Source of the DNA: Nocardioides sp.
GTDB lineage: Bacteria > Actinomycetota > Actinomycetes > Propionibacteriales > Nocardioidaceae
NCBI GenBank assembly: GCA_030452025.1
Contig: JAKDNC010000247.1
Span: 1 to 5,736, forward strand
Direction of reading: 5' to 3'
Length of the DNA: 5,736 nt
The notes under the pieces are model-generated. The model worked only from the letters and a program-made list of their open reading frames with translations. It was not told the origin of the DNA and did not search any database. Of this stretch, positions 1 through 5,666 are shown one piece after another; position 1 is the stretch's first letter; each line of letters begins with the position of its first letter. A program made the translations under genes and the position numbers.

Positions 1-1
1 G

Positions 2-1078
2 GCAGCGGCGCTGGCGATCATCGTCCCGACGACGCTGTTCGGACCCGGGCTGCTGCAGGACGACTCGTCCCCGGACCCCGTCGCCCCTGATCGGTCCTGG
101 TCGCTCGAGGAACCGGTCTTGCTCACCGCGGGGGCCCCTTCAGGCGGAGACCTCCGGGTTCCGTACATCAACGATCGGCGACTGGTGGTTCCCGGCGGGG
201 AAGCCGTCGAGGTCGCCGCTGACTATTCGACGATCGCACCGGCCGGTGACGAATTCCTCGGGATCCGCGGACAGTCGGGTGGCGAGCCCTACGTCGACGT
301 GCTGGACGGGAAAGGCAATGTCATCGAGAGCAGCCCCACGACCGGGACTCTGGTGAGCTCGGACGACGGATCCGCGGCAGCGTGGGGATCTCCGTCCGGT
401 GAGGTGTTCGTCAGGTCCGGAGGAGTGACCACGTCGCTGGCCACCCTTCCCCGTGCCGTCCGGGTGGTCGCGCTCCAGACAAGCGGACCGTGCGGCTCCG
501 AAGGCGCCTGTCGCGTCTTCTACAACGAGTCGAACCCGCAACTCGCACCCGGTGTCGCCGGTTCGGATGCCACGACGGGGCTGGGCGGATCCCTGCGGTC
601 GGTCACGGCCGTCTCTCCGGACAGAGTTGCTGCGGGACTGACCTCCGATCCCGACTCGGCTCCGGCGGACAACTGCAGCGCGCTGTACGACGTCCAGTCG
701 CGCGCGCAGCTCTTCGACACCTGCGACTACGCATTCGACGAGGCGACGACAGGCTTCTCCCCCGATGGTGCGATCATCGTCGCCACGGAGCCCGACGAGG
801 AAGGCAATCCGACTTCGCTCAGCCTGCTCGATTCGCACACTGGTGACATCGTGGCCGAGATCCGGGTCCCGGCGTCGGCGGCTCGCAACGTCGGCAGCCC
901 GGTCGACACGTACTGGGAGGACGAAGACCACCTCCTGGTGAAGACAGCGGGACCTGCCTCCGACCCGGGCTTCGGCTACACCGTCTTCCGCATCTCCCTG
1001 GACGACGGCAGTGTGGAGAAGCTGCTCCACACCGTCGAAGGTGGAGGCGGTACCCAGCCGTTCATTCTCCCCAACTGA
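2..1078 (+). CDS. Membrane-anchored or secreted beta-propeller-like protein, 5' truncated by the window edge
   Basis: The reading frame is open from base 2 to the TGA at 1076-1078, giving 358 visible residues. The TTG at 119 is an internal Leu codon, so the true start lies upstream of the window. The first ~18 residues (AAALAIIVPTTLFGPGLL) are hydrophobic and look like a membrane anchor or the end of a signal segment. An acidic, Pro-rich linker follows (DDSSPDPVAPDRSW). The remainder is beta-strand-rich with blade-like repeats: a SPSGEVFVR stretch near residue 130, FSPDGAIIVAT near 252-262 followed by SLLDSHTGDIVAEIRV, and YTVFRISLDDGSVEKLL near the end. These resemble WD40 or TolB-type propeller blades. 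Four Cys (about residues 164, 170, 225, 241) could form two disulfides, consistent with an extracytoplasmic domain. No catalytic motif is visible, and no function can be assigned. A cytosolic N-terminal region, as in anti-sigma-like membrane proteins, is possible but cannot be seen. Confidence 0.8.
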   Translation, partial: AAALAIIVPTTLFGPGLLQDDSSPDPVAPDRSWSLEEPVLLTAGAPSGGDLRVPYINDRRLVVPGGEAVEVAADYSTIAPAGDEFLGIRGQSGGEPYVDVLDGKGNVIESSPTTGTLVSSDDGSAAAWGSPSGEVFVRSGGVTTSLATLPRAVRVVALQTSGPCGSEGACRVFYNESNPQLAPGVAGSDATTGLGGSLRSVTAVSPDRVAAGLTSDPDSAPADNCSALYDVQSRAQLFDTCDYAFDEATTGFSPDGAIIVATEPDEEGNPTSLSLLDSHTGDIVAEIRVPASAARNVGSPVDTYWEDEDHLLVKTAGPASDPGFGYTVFRISLDDGSVEKLLHTVEGGGGTQPFILPN

Positions 1079-1082
1079 TTGC

Positions 1083-1125
1083 TCGCCGCACCTCGTTGGT
1101 CGAGTCCCAGCTAGGTGCGAGGCGA
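1083..1125 (+). terminator. Hairpin 4 nt after the propeller gene, candidate terminator or 3' structure
   Basis: Arms CGCACCT (1087-1093) and AGGTGCG (1113-1119) pair perfectly. An outer TCGC/GCGA pair (1083-1086 with 1122-1125) extends them across a two-base bulge. Inside, GTTGG (1095-1099) pairs with CCAGC (1107-1111) with one G-U, leaving a 7-nt loop. The stem begins 4 nt after the TGA of the upstream gene. There is no U-tract, so intrinsic termination is only a possibility; many actinobacterial terminators lack one. Confidence 0.4.
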
Positions 1126-1199
1126 TGTGTCGAGCAGCAGGGACCGCTTCGCTGGGCCACCGTGGGGTGGGAAAGTCAGGGACGTTCCACACAGGTGCA

Positions 1200-1235
1200 C
1201 CAGTGCGGTCCGTCGCGACGCCCTGCCGGCACTGG
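1200..1235. repeat. Imperfect inverted repeat overlapping the left arm of the large palindrome
   Basis: CCAGTGCGG at 1200-1208 can pair with CCGGCACTGG at 1226-1235 with a single bulged base, leaving a 17-nt loop. Its right arm shares 1232-1235 with the left arm of the 36-nt palindrome, so in a single transcript the two stems could not both form completely. Confidence 0.35.
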
Positions 1236-1267
1236 GGTGGGGGGTCCACGTGGACCCCTCCCCCCAG
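1232..1267. terminator. 36-nt near-perfect palindrome, candidate bidirectional terminator
   Basis: The centre lies between 1249 and 1250, with core GGGGTCCACGTGGACCCC at 1241-1258. Pairing continues outwards to CTGGGG (1232-1237) and CCCCAG (1262-1267). Over 18 bp per arm there is one T-C mismatch (1238/1261) and one G-T pair (1240/1259). It sits between two convergent transcripts, where a bidirectional stop is expected, and an RNA hairpin of this length and GC content would be very stable. No U-tract follows on either strand. Alternatives are a copy of a dispersed intergenic repeat or a dyad protein-binding site (the centre is CACGTG). The inverted repeat is certain; its role is inferred. 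Confidence 0.5.
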
Positions 1268-1374
1268 CGGACGCGACTACCCGATGACGGCGAGCGAGCA
1301 CCCTCCTCATTCGAGCGGCGAGCCCCCGCGTGCAGGGGACTTTCCCTCCAGACCAAGACCGGCACCAACGGGCC

Positions 1375-1398
1375 GCGGACGGGTCGCGGACGGGTCGC
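1375..1398. repeat. Two tandem copies of an 11-bp unit
   Basis: GCGGACGGGTC occurs at 1375-1385 and again immediately at 1386-1396, followed by the first two bases of a third copy. It lies in noncoding DNA. It is most simply a slippage duplication, with no visible function. Confidence 0.5.
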
Positions 1399-1522
1399 CG
1401 AACAGACGCCGATCACTGACGAGGACGAAATGCTCAGGATCTGCATTGAACAAGGAAGCCGTGTTCGAAGTCGCCGCAGGACTCCAGGGTTCGAGGTGTG
1501 GACTGCCGCGAGCACAGGTGCC

Positions 1523-1562
1523 GCCAGTGGCGCAAGCACTGGCTCAGCCACGCGAAGCGTGG
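1523..1562 (-). terminator. Two tandem hairpins just after the tsaD stop codon, candidate operon terminator
   Basis: Read on the minus strand, 5 nt after the tsaD TGA comes a perfect 6-bp stem with a TTC loop (CCACGC-TTC-GCGTGG, 1562-1548). After four spacer bases comes a perfect 7-bp stem with a 7-nt loop (GCCAGTG with CACTGGC, 1543-1523). No T-run follows. Tandem GC-rich hairpins without a U-tract, placed directly after the last gene of an operon, are a plausible actinobacterial transcript end. They could equally act as 3' stabilisers. Confidence 0.45.
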
Positions 1563-1567
1563 ACCAG

Positions 1568-2611
1568 TCAGACGAGGACGGACGTGACCGGTTGTGAGGA
1601 GTCCGCGGGGAGATCGAGCGGCGACGGTCTACGCCCCCGGGCCACCATCTCGGCGCCAAGGGCGGCAACCATGGCGCCGTTGTCGGTGCAGAGCCCCGGG
1701 CGGGGCACGCGCACCCGGATCCCCTTGGCCGCGGCACGCTCCTCAGTGAGCACCCGCAGCCGCGAGTTCGCCGCGACACCGCCGCCGATCATGATGTGGT
1801 CGATCCCGTGGGTCACGGCCGCGTCTACCGCCTTGCGGGTCAGCACGTCGCAGACCGCTTCCTGGAAGCTCGCCGCGACATCGGCGACGGGAACCGGCTC
1901 ACCGGAACGCTCTCGCGCCTCCACCCACCGCGCCACCGCGGTCTTCAACCCGGAGAACGAGAAGTCGAACCGGTGACGTTCGATGTCACGCCTCGAGGTG
2001 AGACCGCGGGGGAAGTCGACATACACCTTCGAACCGGACTCTGCGGCGCGGTCGATGTGCGGACCACCGGGGAAGGGCAGACCGAGCAGTCGGGCGACCT
2101 TGTCGAAGGCCTCCCCTGCTGCATCGTCGATCGTCGCCCCCAGCGGATCGACACCCGTGGTGATGTCCTCGACCCTCAACAGCGACGAATGGCCTCCGCT
2201 GACCAGCATCGCCAGGCACGGCTCGGGCAGCGCACCGTGCTCGAGCTGGTCAACGGCCACGTGGGAGGCCAGGTGGTTGACCCCGTAGATCGGCTTGTCC
2301 AACCCGACCGCCAGTGCCTTCGCCGCAGCCACTCCCACGAGTAGTGCGCCCGCGAGCCCGGGCCCACTGGTCACCGAGATCGCGTCCACGTCGCGCGGCT
2401 TGACCCCCGCGGTCTCGCAGGCCCGCTCGATCGTCGGCACCATCGCCTCGAGGTGCGCCCGCGAGGCGACTTCTGGCACGACGCCTCCGAAGCGTGCGTG
2501 CTCCTCCACACTGCTGGCAATCGCGTCGGCGAGCAGTGTGTGGCCCCGCACGATGCCGACACCGGTCTCGTCGCAGGAGGTCTCGATCCCGAGGACCAGG
2601 GGTTCATTCAT
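1568..2611 (-). CDS. tsaD: tRNA N6-adenosine threonylcarbamoyltransferase TsaD (catalytic subunit)
   Basis: TsaD transfers the threonylcarbamoyl group from threonylcarbamoyl-AMP to N6 of A37 in ANN-decoding tRNAs, working in the cytoplasm with TsaB and TsaE. The 347-residue product has the family's normal length and an ASKHA fold. Visible motifs are the start VLGIETSCDETGVGIV, NHLASH with metal ligands H113 and H117, LVSGGHS (137-143), GATIDDAAGEAFDK (158-171), DFSFSGLKTA (216-225), IGGGVAANSRLR (275-286) and CTDNGAMVA (308-316) with the third ligand D310. Nothing conserved appears to be missing. I chose the ATG at 2611: the rimI stop and this ATG share one base (TGATG), and GGAG lies 6 nt upstream. 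An in-frame TTG at 2614 would add one residue and is less likely. It is the last gene of the minus-strand operon, followed by tandem hairpins. Confidence 0.97.
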   Translation of the reverse strand: MNEPLVLGIETSCDETGVGIVRGHTLLADAIASSVEEHARFGGVVPEVASRAHLEAMVPTIERACETAGVKPRDVDAISVTSGPGLAGALLVGVAAAKALAVGLDKPIYGVNHLASHVAVDQLEHGALPEPCLAMLVSGGHSSLLRVEDITTGVDPLGATIDDAAGEAFDKVARLLGLPFPGGPHIDRAAESGSKVYVDFPRGLTSRRDIERHRFDFSFSGLKTAVARWVEARERSGEPVPVADVAASFQEAVCDVLTRKAVDAAVTHGIDHIMIGGGVAANSRLRVLTEERAAAKGIRVRVPRPGLCTDNGAMVAALGAEMVARGRRPSPLDLPADSSQPVTSVLV

Positions 2612-3069
2612 CAAGAGCTCCAGTTGCAGGAGGGTCCGAGCGAGCGCGCCATCACCAGCGCGTCGGACCCGTCACGGTAGTAGCGCGCGCGCACATCGAT
2701 CTGACGGAAGTCCGCACCCGCATAGAAGCCCAGCGCCTCGTGGTTGACCGACGACACCTCGAGCAACATCCGGTCCGCGCCGTCTCGCCTGGCCTGATCG
2801 AGAGCGGAGTCGAGCAGCTGTCCGGCGACCCCTCGGCGCTGGCTGTCAGCCCGGACGCCGATCCGCTCGAGATCGACGACGTCACCGGCAAGCATCGTGA
2901 TCGCATACCCGAGCACCTCGTCGTCCTCGTCTGCGAAGACGAACAACACCCGCCCGGGCGTCTGCAGCTCGTCGAGAAGCGACTCACTCGCCCAGGCCTC
3001 GGCACCGAACAGCTCGTCCTCGAGGTCACCGATGGCCGGGATGTCCACCGGGACCGCCTCCCGGATCAC
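2611..3069 (-). CDS. rimI: Protein N-terminal (alanine) acetyltransferase RimI, GNAT family
   Basis: RimI uses acetyl-CoA to acetylate protein N-termini; the classic E. coli substrate is ribosomal protein bS18, and actinobacterial homologues are reported to be less selective. The 152-residue product is a normal single GNAT domain. Motif A is RIGVRADSQRRGVAGQLL with the acetyl-CoA loop Q77-R-R-G80-V-A82. It is followed by LLEVSSVN (E104 in the position of the RimI catalytic Glu), then EALGFYAGADF with Y116 as the probable general acid, and the RYY near 129-131 that is typical of RimI. The GTG start at 3069 overlaps the tsaB stop by 4 nt (GTGA); a weak AAGG lies 7 nt upstream. The stop shares one base with the tsaD ATG. 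The position between tsaB and tsaD is the common actinobacterial arrangement and supports RimI over another GNAT protein. Confidence 0.92.
   Translation of the reverse strand: MIREAVPVDIPAIGDLEDELFGAEAWASESLLDELQTPGRVLFVFADEDDEVLGYAITMLAGDVVDLERIGVRADSQRRGVAGQLLDSALDQARRDGADRMLLEVSSVNHEALGFYAGADFRQIDVRARYYRDGSDALVMARSLGPSCNWSS
2618..2621 (-). promoter_or_regulatory. Ribosome binding site deciding the tsaD start
   Basis: GGAG on the minus strand lies 6 nt before the ATG at 2611, inside the last codons of rimI. The spacing favours this ATG over the TTG immediately upstream and fits translational coupling through TGATG. Confidence 0.6.
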
Positions 3070-3701
3070 GACACGGCCTTGGGCGGCGATGCGACCGCGT
3101 CGGGACGGCGCAGGTACAACGGCTCCGGGTCGAGCAGCTCCGCGCGTTCCTCGGCGACCACCCGGGCCAGCCAGCCGGCCGACGGTCGCACCGGGCCGAC
3201 GGCGTGGGGGAACGAATCCGGATAGAGCCTCGCCCCCTCTCCCACCACGGGCAGATCGGAGGCGACATCGACCGGCCTGTTCACCGCCGGCTCATCGATC
3301 CGGAGGGCGAACTCGTCGTACGTCGCCCAGTAGACCTCCTTGCGCCGCGCGTCCGTGGCCACCATGAACGGTCCGTCCACGGCACCCACGTCGAGCGCCT
3401 GCACCGCGAGGATGTCGAGCGAGCACACGCCGTAGACCGGCACGTCAAGGACGAAGCCGAGCGTGCGCGCGGTGACCAGCCCGACCCGCAGCCCGGTGAA
3501 GGGACCGGGCCCGACGCCGACCGCGATCGCGGAGACGTCTTGTCGCACCGCCCCCGCGTCCTCGAGCACCCCTGCGATCAGGGGCGCGAGCTGCTCACCA
3601 TGCTTCATCGCCATCTCGGTCACCCGCTCGGCCAGCACCTCCGTGCCCTCGGCGAGGGCGACGGTGACGAGAGGCGAGGCGGTGTCGAACGAAAGCAGCA
3701 C
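3066..3701 (-). CDS. tsaB: t6A complex dimerisation subunit TsaB
   Basis: TsaB is the noncatalytic ASKHA-fold partner that dimerises with TsaD and is needed for t6A37 synthesis. The 211-residue product has the expected MLLSFDTASPLVTVAL start, KHGEQLAPLI (33-42), the signature VGVGPGPFTGLRVG (61-74), DARRKEVYWATY (117-128) and PLYLRRPDA (194-202). Length is normal for actinobacterial TsaB (about 200-230). The start is the GTG at 3701, 9 nt after the transporter stop. No Shine-Dalgarno sequence is visible in those 9 nt (TCTTTCAAC) or in the end of the transporter gene. Instead a TAATCT box sits exactly where a leaderless transcript starting at the GTG would need it. The 3' end overlaps rimI by 4 nt. 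Confidence 0.95.
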   Translation of the reverse strand: MLLSFDTASPLVTVALAEGTEVLAERVTEMAMKHGEQLAPLIAGVLEDAGAVRQDVSAIAVGVGPGPFTGLRVGLVTARTLGFVLDVPVYGVCSLDILAVQALDVGAVDGPFMVATDARRKEVYWATYDEFALRIDEPAVNRPVDVASDLPVVGEGARLYPDSFPHAVGPVRPSAGWLARVVAEERAELLDPEPLYLRRPDAVASPPKAVS

Positions 3702-3707
3702 GTTGAA

Positions 3708-3713
3708 AGATTA
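3708..3713 (-). promoter_or_regulatory. Possible -10 element for a leaderless tsaB-rimI-tsaD transcript
   Basis: On the minus strand TAATCT, overlapping the TAA stop of the transporter gene, is followed by six bases (TTCAAC) and then the tsaB GTG. This puts the G of GTG at the expected +1 for a TANNNT-type actinobacterial -10 box. No convincing -35 is seen at the usual distance. The absence of a ribosome binding site for tsaB supports a leaderless message; chance occurrence cannot be ruled out. Confidence 0.35.
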
Positions 3714-4736
3714 GGGCATGTCCCTGGGAGCGCGGCGGTCCAGGAGGCTCCAGACCATCGCCATCAGCACCAGGGCCCACGCTGTCAACGCCACCCACAA
3801 CCATGCCGAACCGATGGCCTCCACGAGTGGCAGGTGATCTGCCCGGCCGAGCGAGATGCTGGCCACCGAATACATGCCCAGCGGGAAGACCATGCTCCAC
3901 AGCGTGGGTTCGTAGCGCAGCGGCACGCGATGGTGGGCGTGGCGCCACAGGCCGGTGGCGAAGAGCACCGGGATCAGCCAGGTGGCGAAGCACCAGAACA
4001 CGACCGAGAGGCCGGCTGCCAGTCCGCGGATCGAGTCCACCATGGGCGTGGAGACCATCTCGACGATGTTCGCGCCGGCCACCACGGTGATCGCGACCGC
4101 GCCCATCGACACCCAGTACGGCGGATCGAAGTCCTCGGGAGTTATCGGGTAGAGCAACAGCCGCATCGAGACGAAGAGCGCGGATCCCGCGTAGAGGATG
4201 ATCCCCACCGACCACGCGAGCACAGCCAGCACCGGCAGCACGATCGCCTCCTGATGCACGACGGCAAGGGTGGCGCAGGCGATCGCCACCGACTGGCTGG
4301 CCACCACCGCGATGAACCAGGTGCCGTTCGCGGTCCTCAGCACGGGCCTCTCCACCCGGCCGAGCACGGCGCTCCACGGCACGACGTACCCGAGGACCAG
4401 CCAGACCAGCCCGCCGACCACCAGGGCGACGGTCGTGGCGGTGTACCACCCCTCCAGACCGGCACGGGACCCGAGCACGTTCGTCCCCGCCACGAAGGTG
4501 AAGAAGCCAAAGGCACGCTTGGGGTCACGGAAGTCCTCGGCCATCTCCTCGCGGTAGGAGATGAAGCGCCAGACGTTGAGGACCAGCAGCACGATGAACG
4601 CCAGGACTCCCACCGCGAAGAGCACGCGGGACAGCAGCATGTGCCCTTCGTAGGAGAGGCCGATCGAGACGATCCCGCAAGCCATGACGAGCGCGAAATA
4701 TCCCGGCGTGAGACGGGCTACCGAAGAGGCGGCCAT
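3711..4736 (-). CDS. TDT-family (TehA/Mae1/SLAC1-like) membrane transporter
   Basis: The 341-residue product is an integral membrane protein with about ten hydrophobic segments (roughly residues 12-27, 34-56, 76-92, 98-122, 138-160, 165-190, 208-228, 238-262, 278-296, 309-331). Family landmarks are PGYFALVMACGIVS (11-24), DPKRAFGFFTFVAGTNVLG (71-89), NGTWFIAVVASQS (137-149), PPYWVSMGAVAIT (205-217) and LWSMVFPLGMYSVAS (279-293). The tellurite-resistance/dicarboxylate transporter family includes TehA, yeast Mae1 malate permease and plant SLAC1 anion channels. Substrates reported across the family include C4-dicarboxylates, sulfite and inorganic anions, so the substrate here is unknown. I chose the ATG at 4736, preceded by GGGGGTGA; an in-frame TTG at 4751 has no ribosome binding site. 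The gene overlaps the GNAT-TsaE gene by 19 nt and ends 9 nt before tsaB, so it is embedded in the t6A operon, which is not its usual setting. Confidence 0.88.
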   Translation of the reverse strand: MAASSVARLTPGYFALVMACGIVSIGLSYEGHMLLSRVLFAVGVLAFIVLLVLNVWRFISYREEMAEDFRDPKRAFGFFTFVAGTNVLGSRAGLEGWYTATTVALVVGGLVWLVLGYVVPWSAVLGRVERPVLRTANGTWFIAVVASQSVAIACATLAVVHQEAIVLPVLAVLAWSVGIILYAGSALFVSMRLLLYPITPEDFDPPYWVSMGAVAITVVAGANIVEMVSTPMVDSIRGLAAGLSVVFWCFATWLIPVLFATGLWRHAHHRVPLRYEPTLWSMVFPLGMYSVASISLGRADHLPLVEAIGSAWLWVALTAWALVLMAMVWSLLDRRAPRDMP

Positions 4737-5662
4737 GTCACCCCCAGCCAACGCGACCCGACGGGGTGTACGACGACCTCCCGCGCATCATGGTCCTCCA
4801 GCGACCCGGCATCACCGGTGACGTCAACCCCCGAAGCCCGAATGATCCTGATCTCCAGCCGGTCCTCGGAGAGATCCTCAGCCATTCCCTCACCCCACTC
4901 GACGACCGTGACCGCATCCTCGAGCGAGGTGTCGAGGTCGAGGTCGTCGAGCTCGATCATCGACCCGAGCCGGTAGGCATCCACATGCACCAGCGACGGA
5001 CCGTGCGCCAATGGCGGGTGCACCCGGGCAATCACGAAGGTCGGTGACGTGATGTCGCCGCGCACTTCCAATCCGGCGCCGAGACCACGGGTGAAGGTGG
5101 TCTTGCCGGCACCGAGCTCACCGGTGAGAATCAGCAGGTCCCCGCGGCCCAGCAGGGTCGCGAGACGTTCGCCGAAGGCCGTGGTCTCCTCCGCGGTCCT
5201 CAGGGTGAACCGGCGTGGGAAGACCTTCGACAGCGGCAGGTTCACCCCGTCCCGGGGCGATGGTGCGAAGCCCTGGTGCTGCCAGAACGCGATCGATGTC
5301 GGCAACTCGATCCGCGCGATCACCCGCAGGCCGTCGTGTCCGCAGGCGACAGCGTGCTCTTCGGCGGCGTGGACCAGGGCACCCGCGACGCCGCAATGCT
5401 GCGCGTCCGGGACGACCCCGACCCGACGCAGGCCGAGCGCGCTGCCGCAGGGGGCGAAGAGCAGCGCACCCACCGGCCGACCATCGAGGATGGCGAGGAG
5501 CCCGCCGTCCCGCGCCAGCTCGCCGCTGATGGACTCGAGCGTCTCCGAGAGCGCCTCTGCAGGCGGGTCCAGAGGCGGCCGGGCACCGAAGGACGCGGCG
5601 ATGACCTGCAATACGTCGACGGCTGCGCCGGCATCGCCAACGTGTACGTCGACCTCGTTCAT
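4718..5662 (-). CDS. tsaE: Fusion of a GNAT acetyltransferase domain with the t6A ATPase TsaE
   Basis: The 314 residues form two domains. Residues ~1-140 are a GNAT acetyltransferase: motif A is LRRVGVVPDAQHCGVAGALV with the acetyl-CoA loop Q88-H-C-G91-V-A93, and the C-terminal part reads TSIAFWQHQGFAP (122-134). Residues ~150-314 are TsaE: Walker A GELGAGKTT (181-189), ITSPTFVIARV (204-214), HVDAYRL (226-232), VVEWGEGM (253-260) and DRLEIRI (267-273). TsaE alone is usually about 150-160 residues, so the N-terminal half is extra. TsaE hydrolyses ATP to drive turnover of the TsaB-TsaD complex. The acetyl acceptor of the GNAT domain is unknown. The ATG at 5662 has GGAG 7 nt upstream and lies 4 nt after the preceding stop. 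The only candidate internal start near the boundary is a GTG at 5245 (residue 140) without a convincing ribosome binding site, so a true fusion is favoured. The stop TAG lies inside the start of the transporter gene. Confidence 0.93.
   Translation of the reverse strand: MNEVDVHVGDAGAAVDVLQVIAASFGARPPLDPPAEALSETLESISGELARDGGLLAILDGRPVGALLFAPCGSALGLRRVGVVPDAQHCGVAGALVHAAEEHAVACGHDGLRVIARIELPTSIAFWQHQGFAPSPRDGVNLPLSKVFPRRFTLRTAEETTAFGERLATLLGRGDLLILTGELGAGKTTFTRGLGAGLEVRGDITSPTFVIARVHPPLAHGPSLVHVDAYRLGSMIELDDLDLDTSLEDAVTVVEWGEGMAEDLSEDRLEIRIIRASGVDVTGDAGSLEDHDAREVVVHPVGSRWLGVTWPPLR
4738..4745 (-). promoter_or_regulatory. Ribosome binding site deciding the transporter start
   Basis: GGGGGTGA on the minus strand matches the ideal GGAGGTGA at 7 of 8 positions and lies just before the ATG at 4736 (4 nt from the G-run). 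It falls inside the 3' end of the GNAT-TsaE gene and favours the ATG over the TTG at 4751. Confidence 0.5.
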
Positions 5663-5666
5663 GGGC

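Larger units (their letters stand above)
1079..1567. other. Convergent intergenic region without a supportable gene, rich in inverted repeats
   Basis: These 489 bases separate the + strand propeller gene from the 3' end of tsaD on the minus strand. Several open frames cross the region on both strands, but none has a recognisable protein domain, a good ribosome binding site or convincing codon bias; the + frame starting near 1115 is rich in Arg, Ser and Thr, as expected of noncoding high-GC DNA. What it does hold is secondary structure: a hairpin just after the propeller gene (1083-1125), a 36-nt palindrome (1232-1267) with an overlapping alternative stem (1200-1235), an 11-bp tandem duplication (1375-1398) and two back-to-back hairpins beside the tsaD stop (1523-1562). 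The part from about 1415 to 1490 looks somewhat less GC-rich than the rest. A decayed gene remnant cannot be excluded. Confidence 0.6.

Noticed and set aside
140..1249. A 369-codon open frame on the minus strand
   Set aside because: It is antisense to the propeller gene, Arg-rich and without motifs, and extends through the palindrome. The + frame has a membrane segment and blade-like repeats and is the better coding choice.
1430..1567. Possible transposase or other gene remnant next to tsaD
   Set aside because: Short translations contain suggestive words such as CRQWRKHW, but no frame shows a recognisable family. There are no terminal inverted repeats or convincing target duplication.
1418..1580. 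The 10-bp direct repeat GACGAGGACG at 1418-1427 and 1571-1580, as a possible element boundary
   Set aside because: The second copy is part of the tsaD coding sequence, the motif is a simple Asp/Glu- or Ser/Val-coding GC-rich word, and the enclosed DNA has no inverted ends. Chance is sufficient.
1011..1976. A + strand frame covering the intergenic region and the tsaD 3' half
   Set aside because: It overlaps both flanking genes out of frame, is Ser/Arg/Thr-rich, and has no domain; it exists because stop codons are rare at this GC content.
3204..4976. A 590-codon open frame on the + strand
   Set aside because: It runs antisense to tsaB, the transporter and part of TsaE, all of which carry clear family motifs. 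Its product is dominated by His, Arg, Asp, Gln and Gly with no domain, as expected of an antisense frame in very GC-rich genes.
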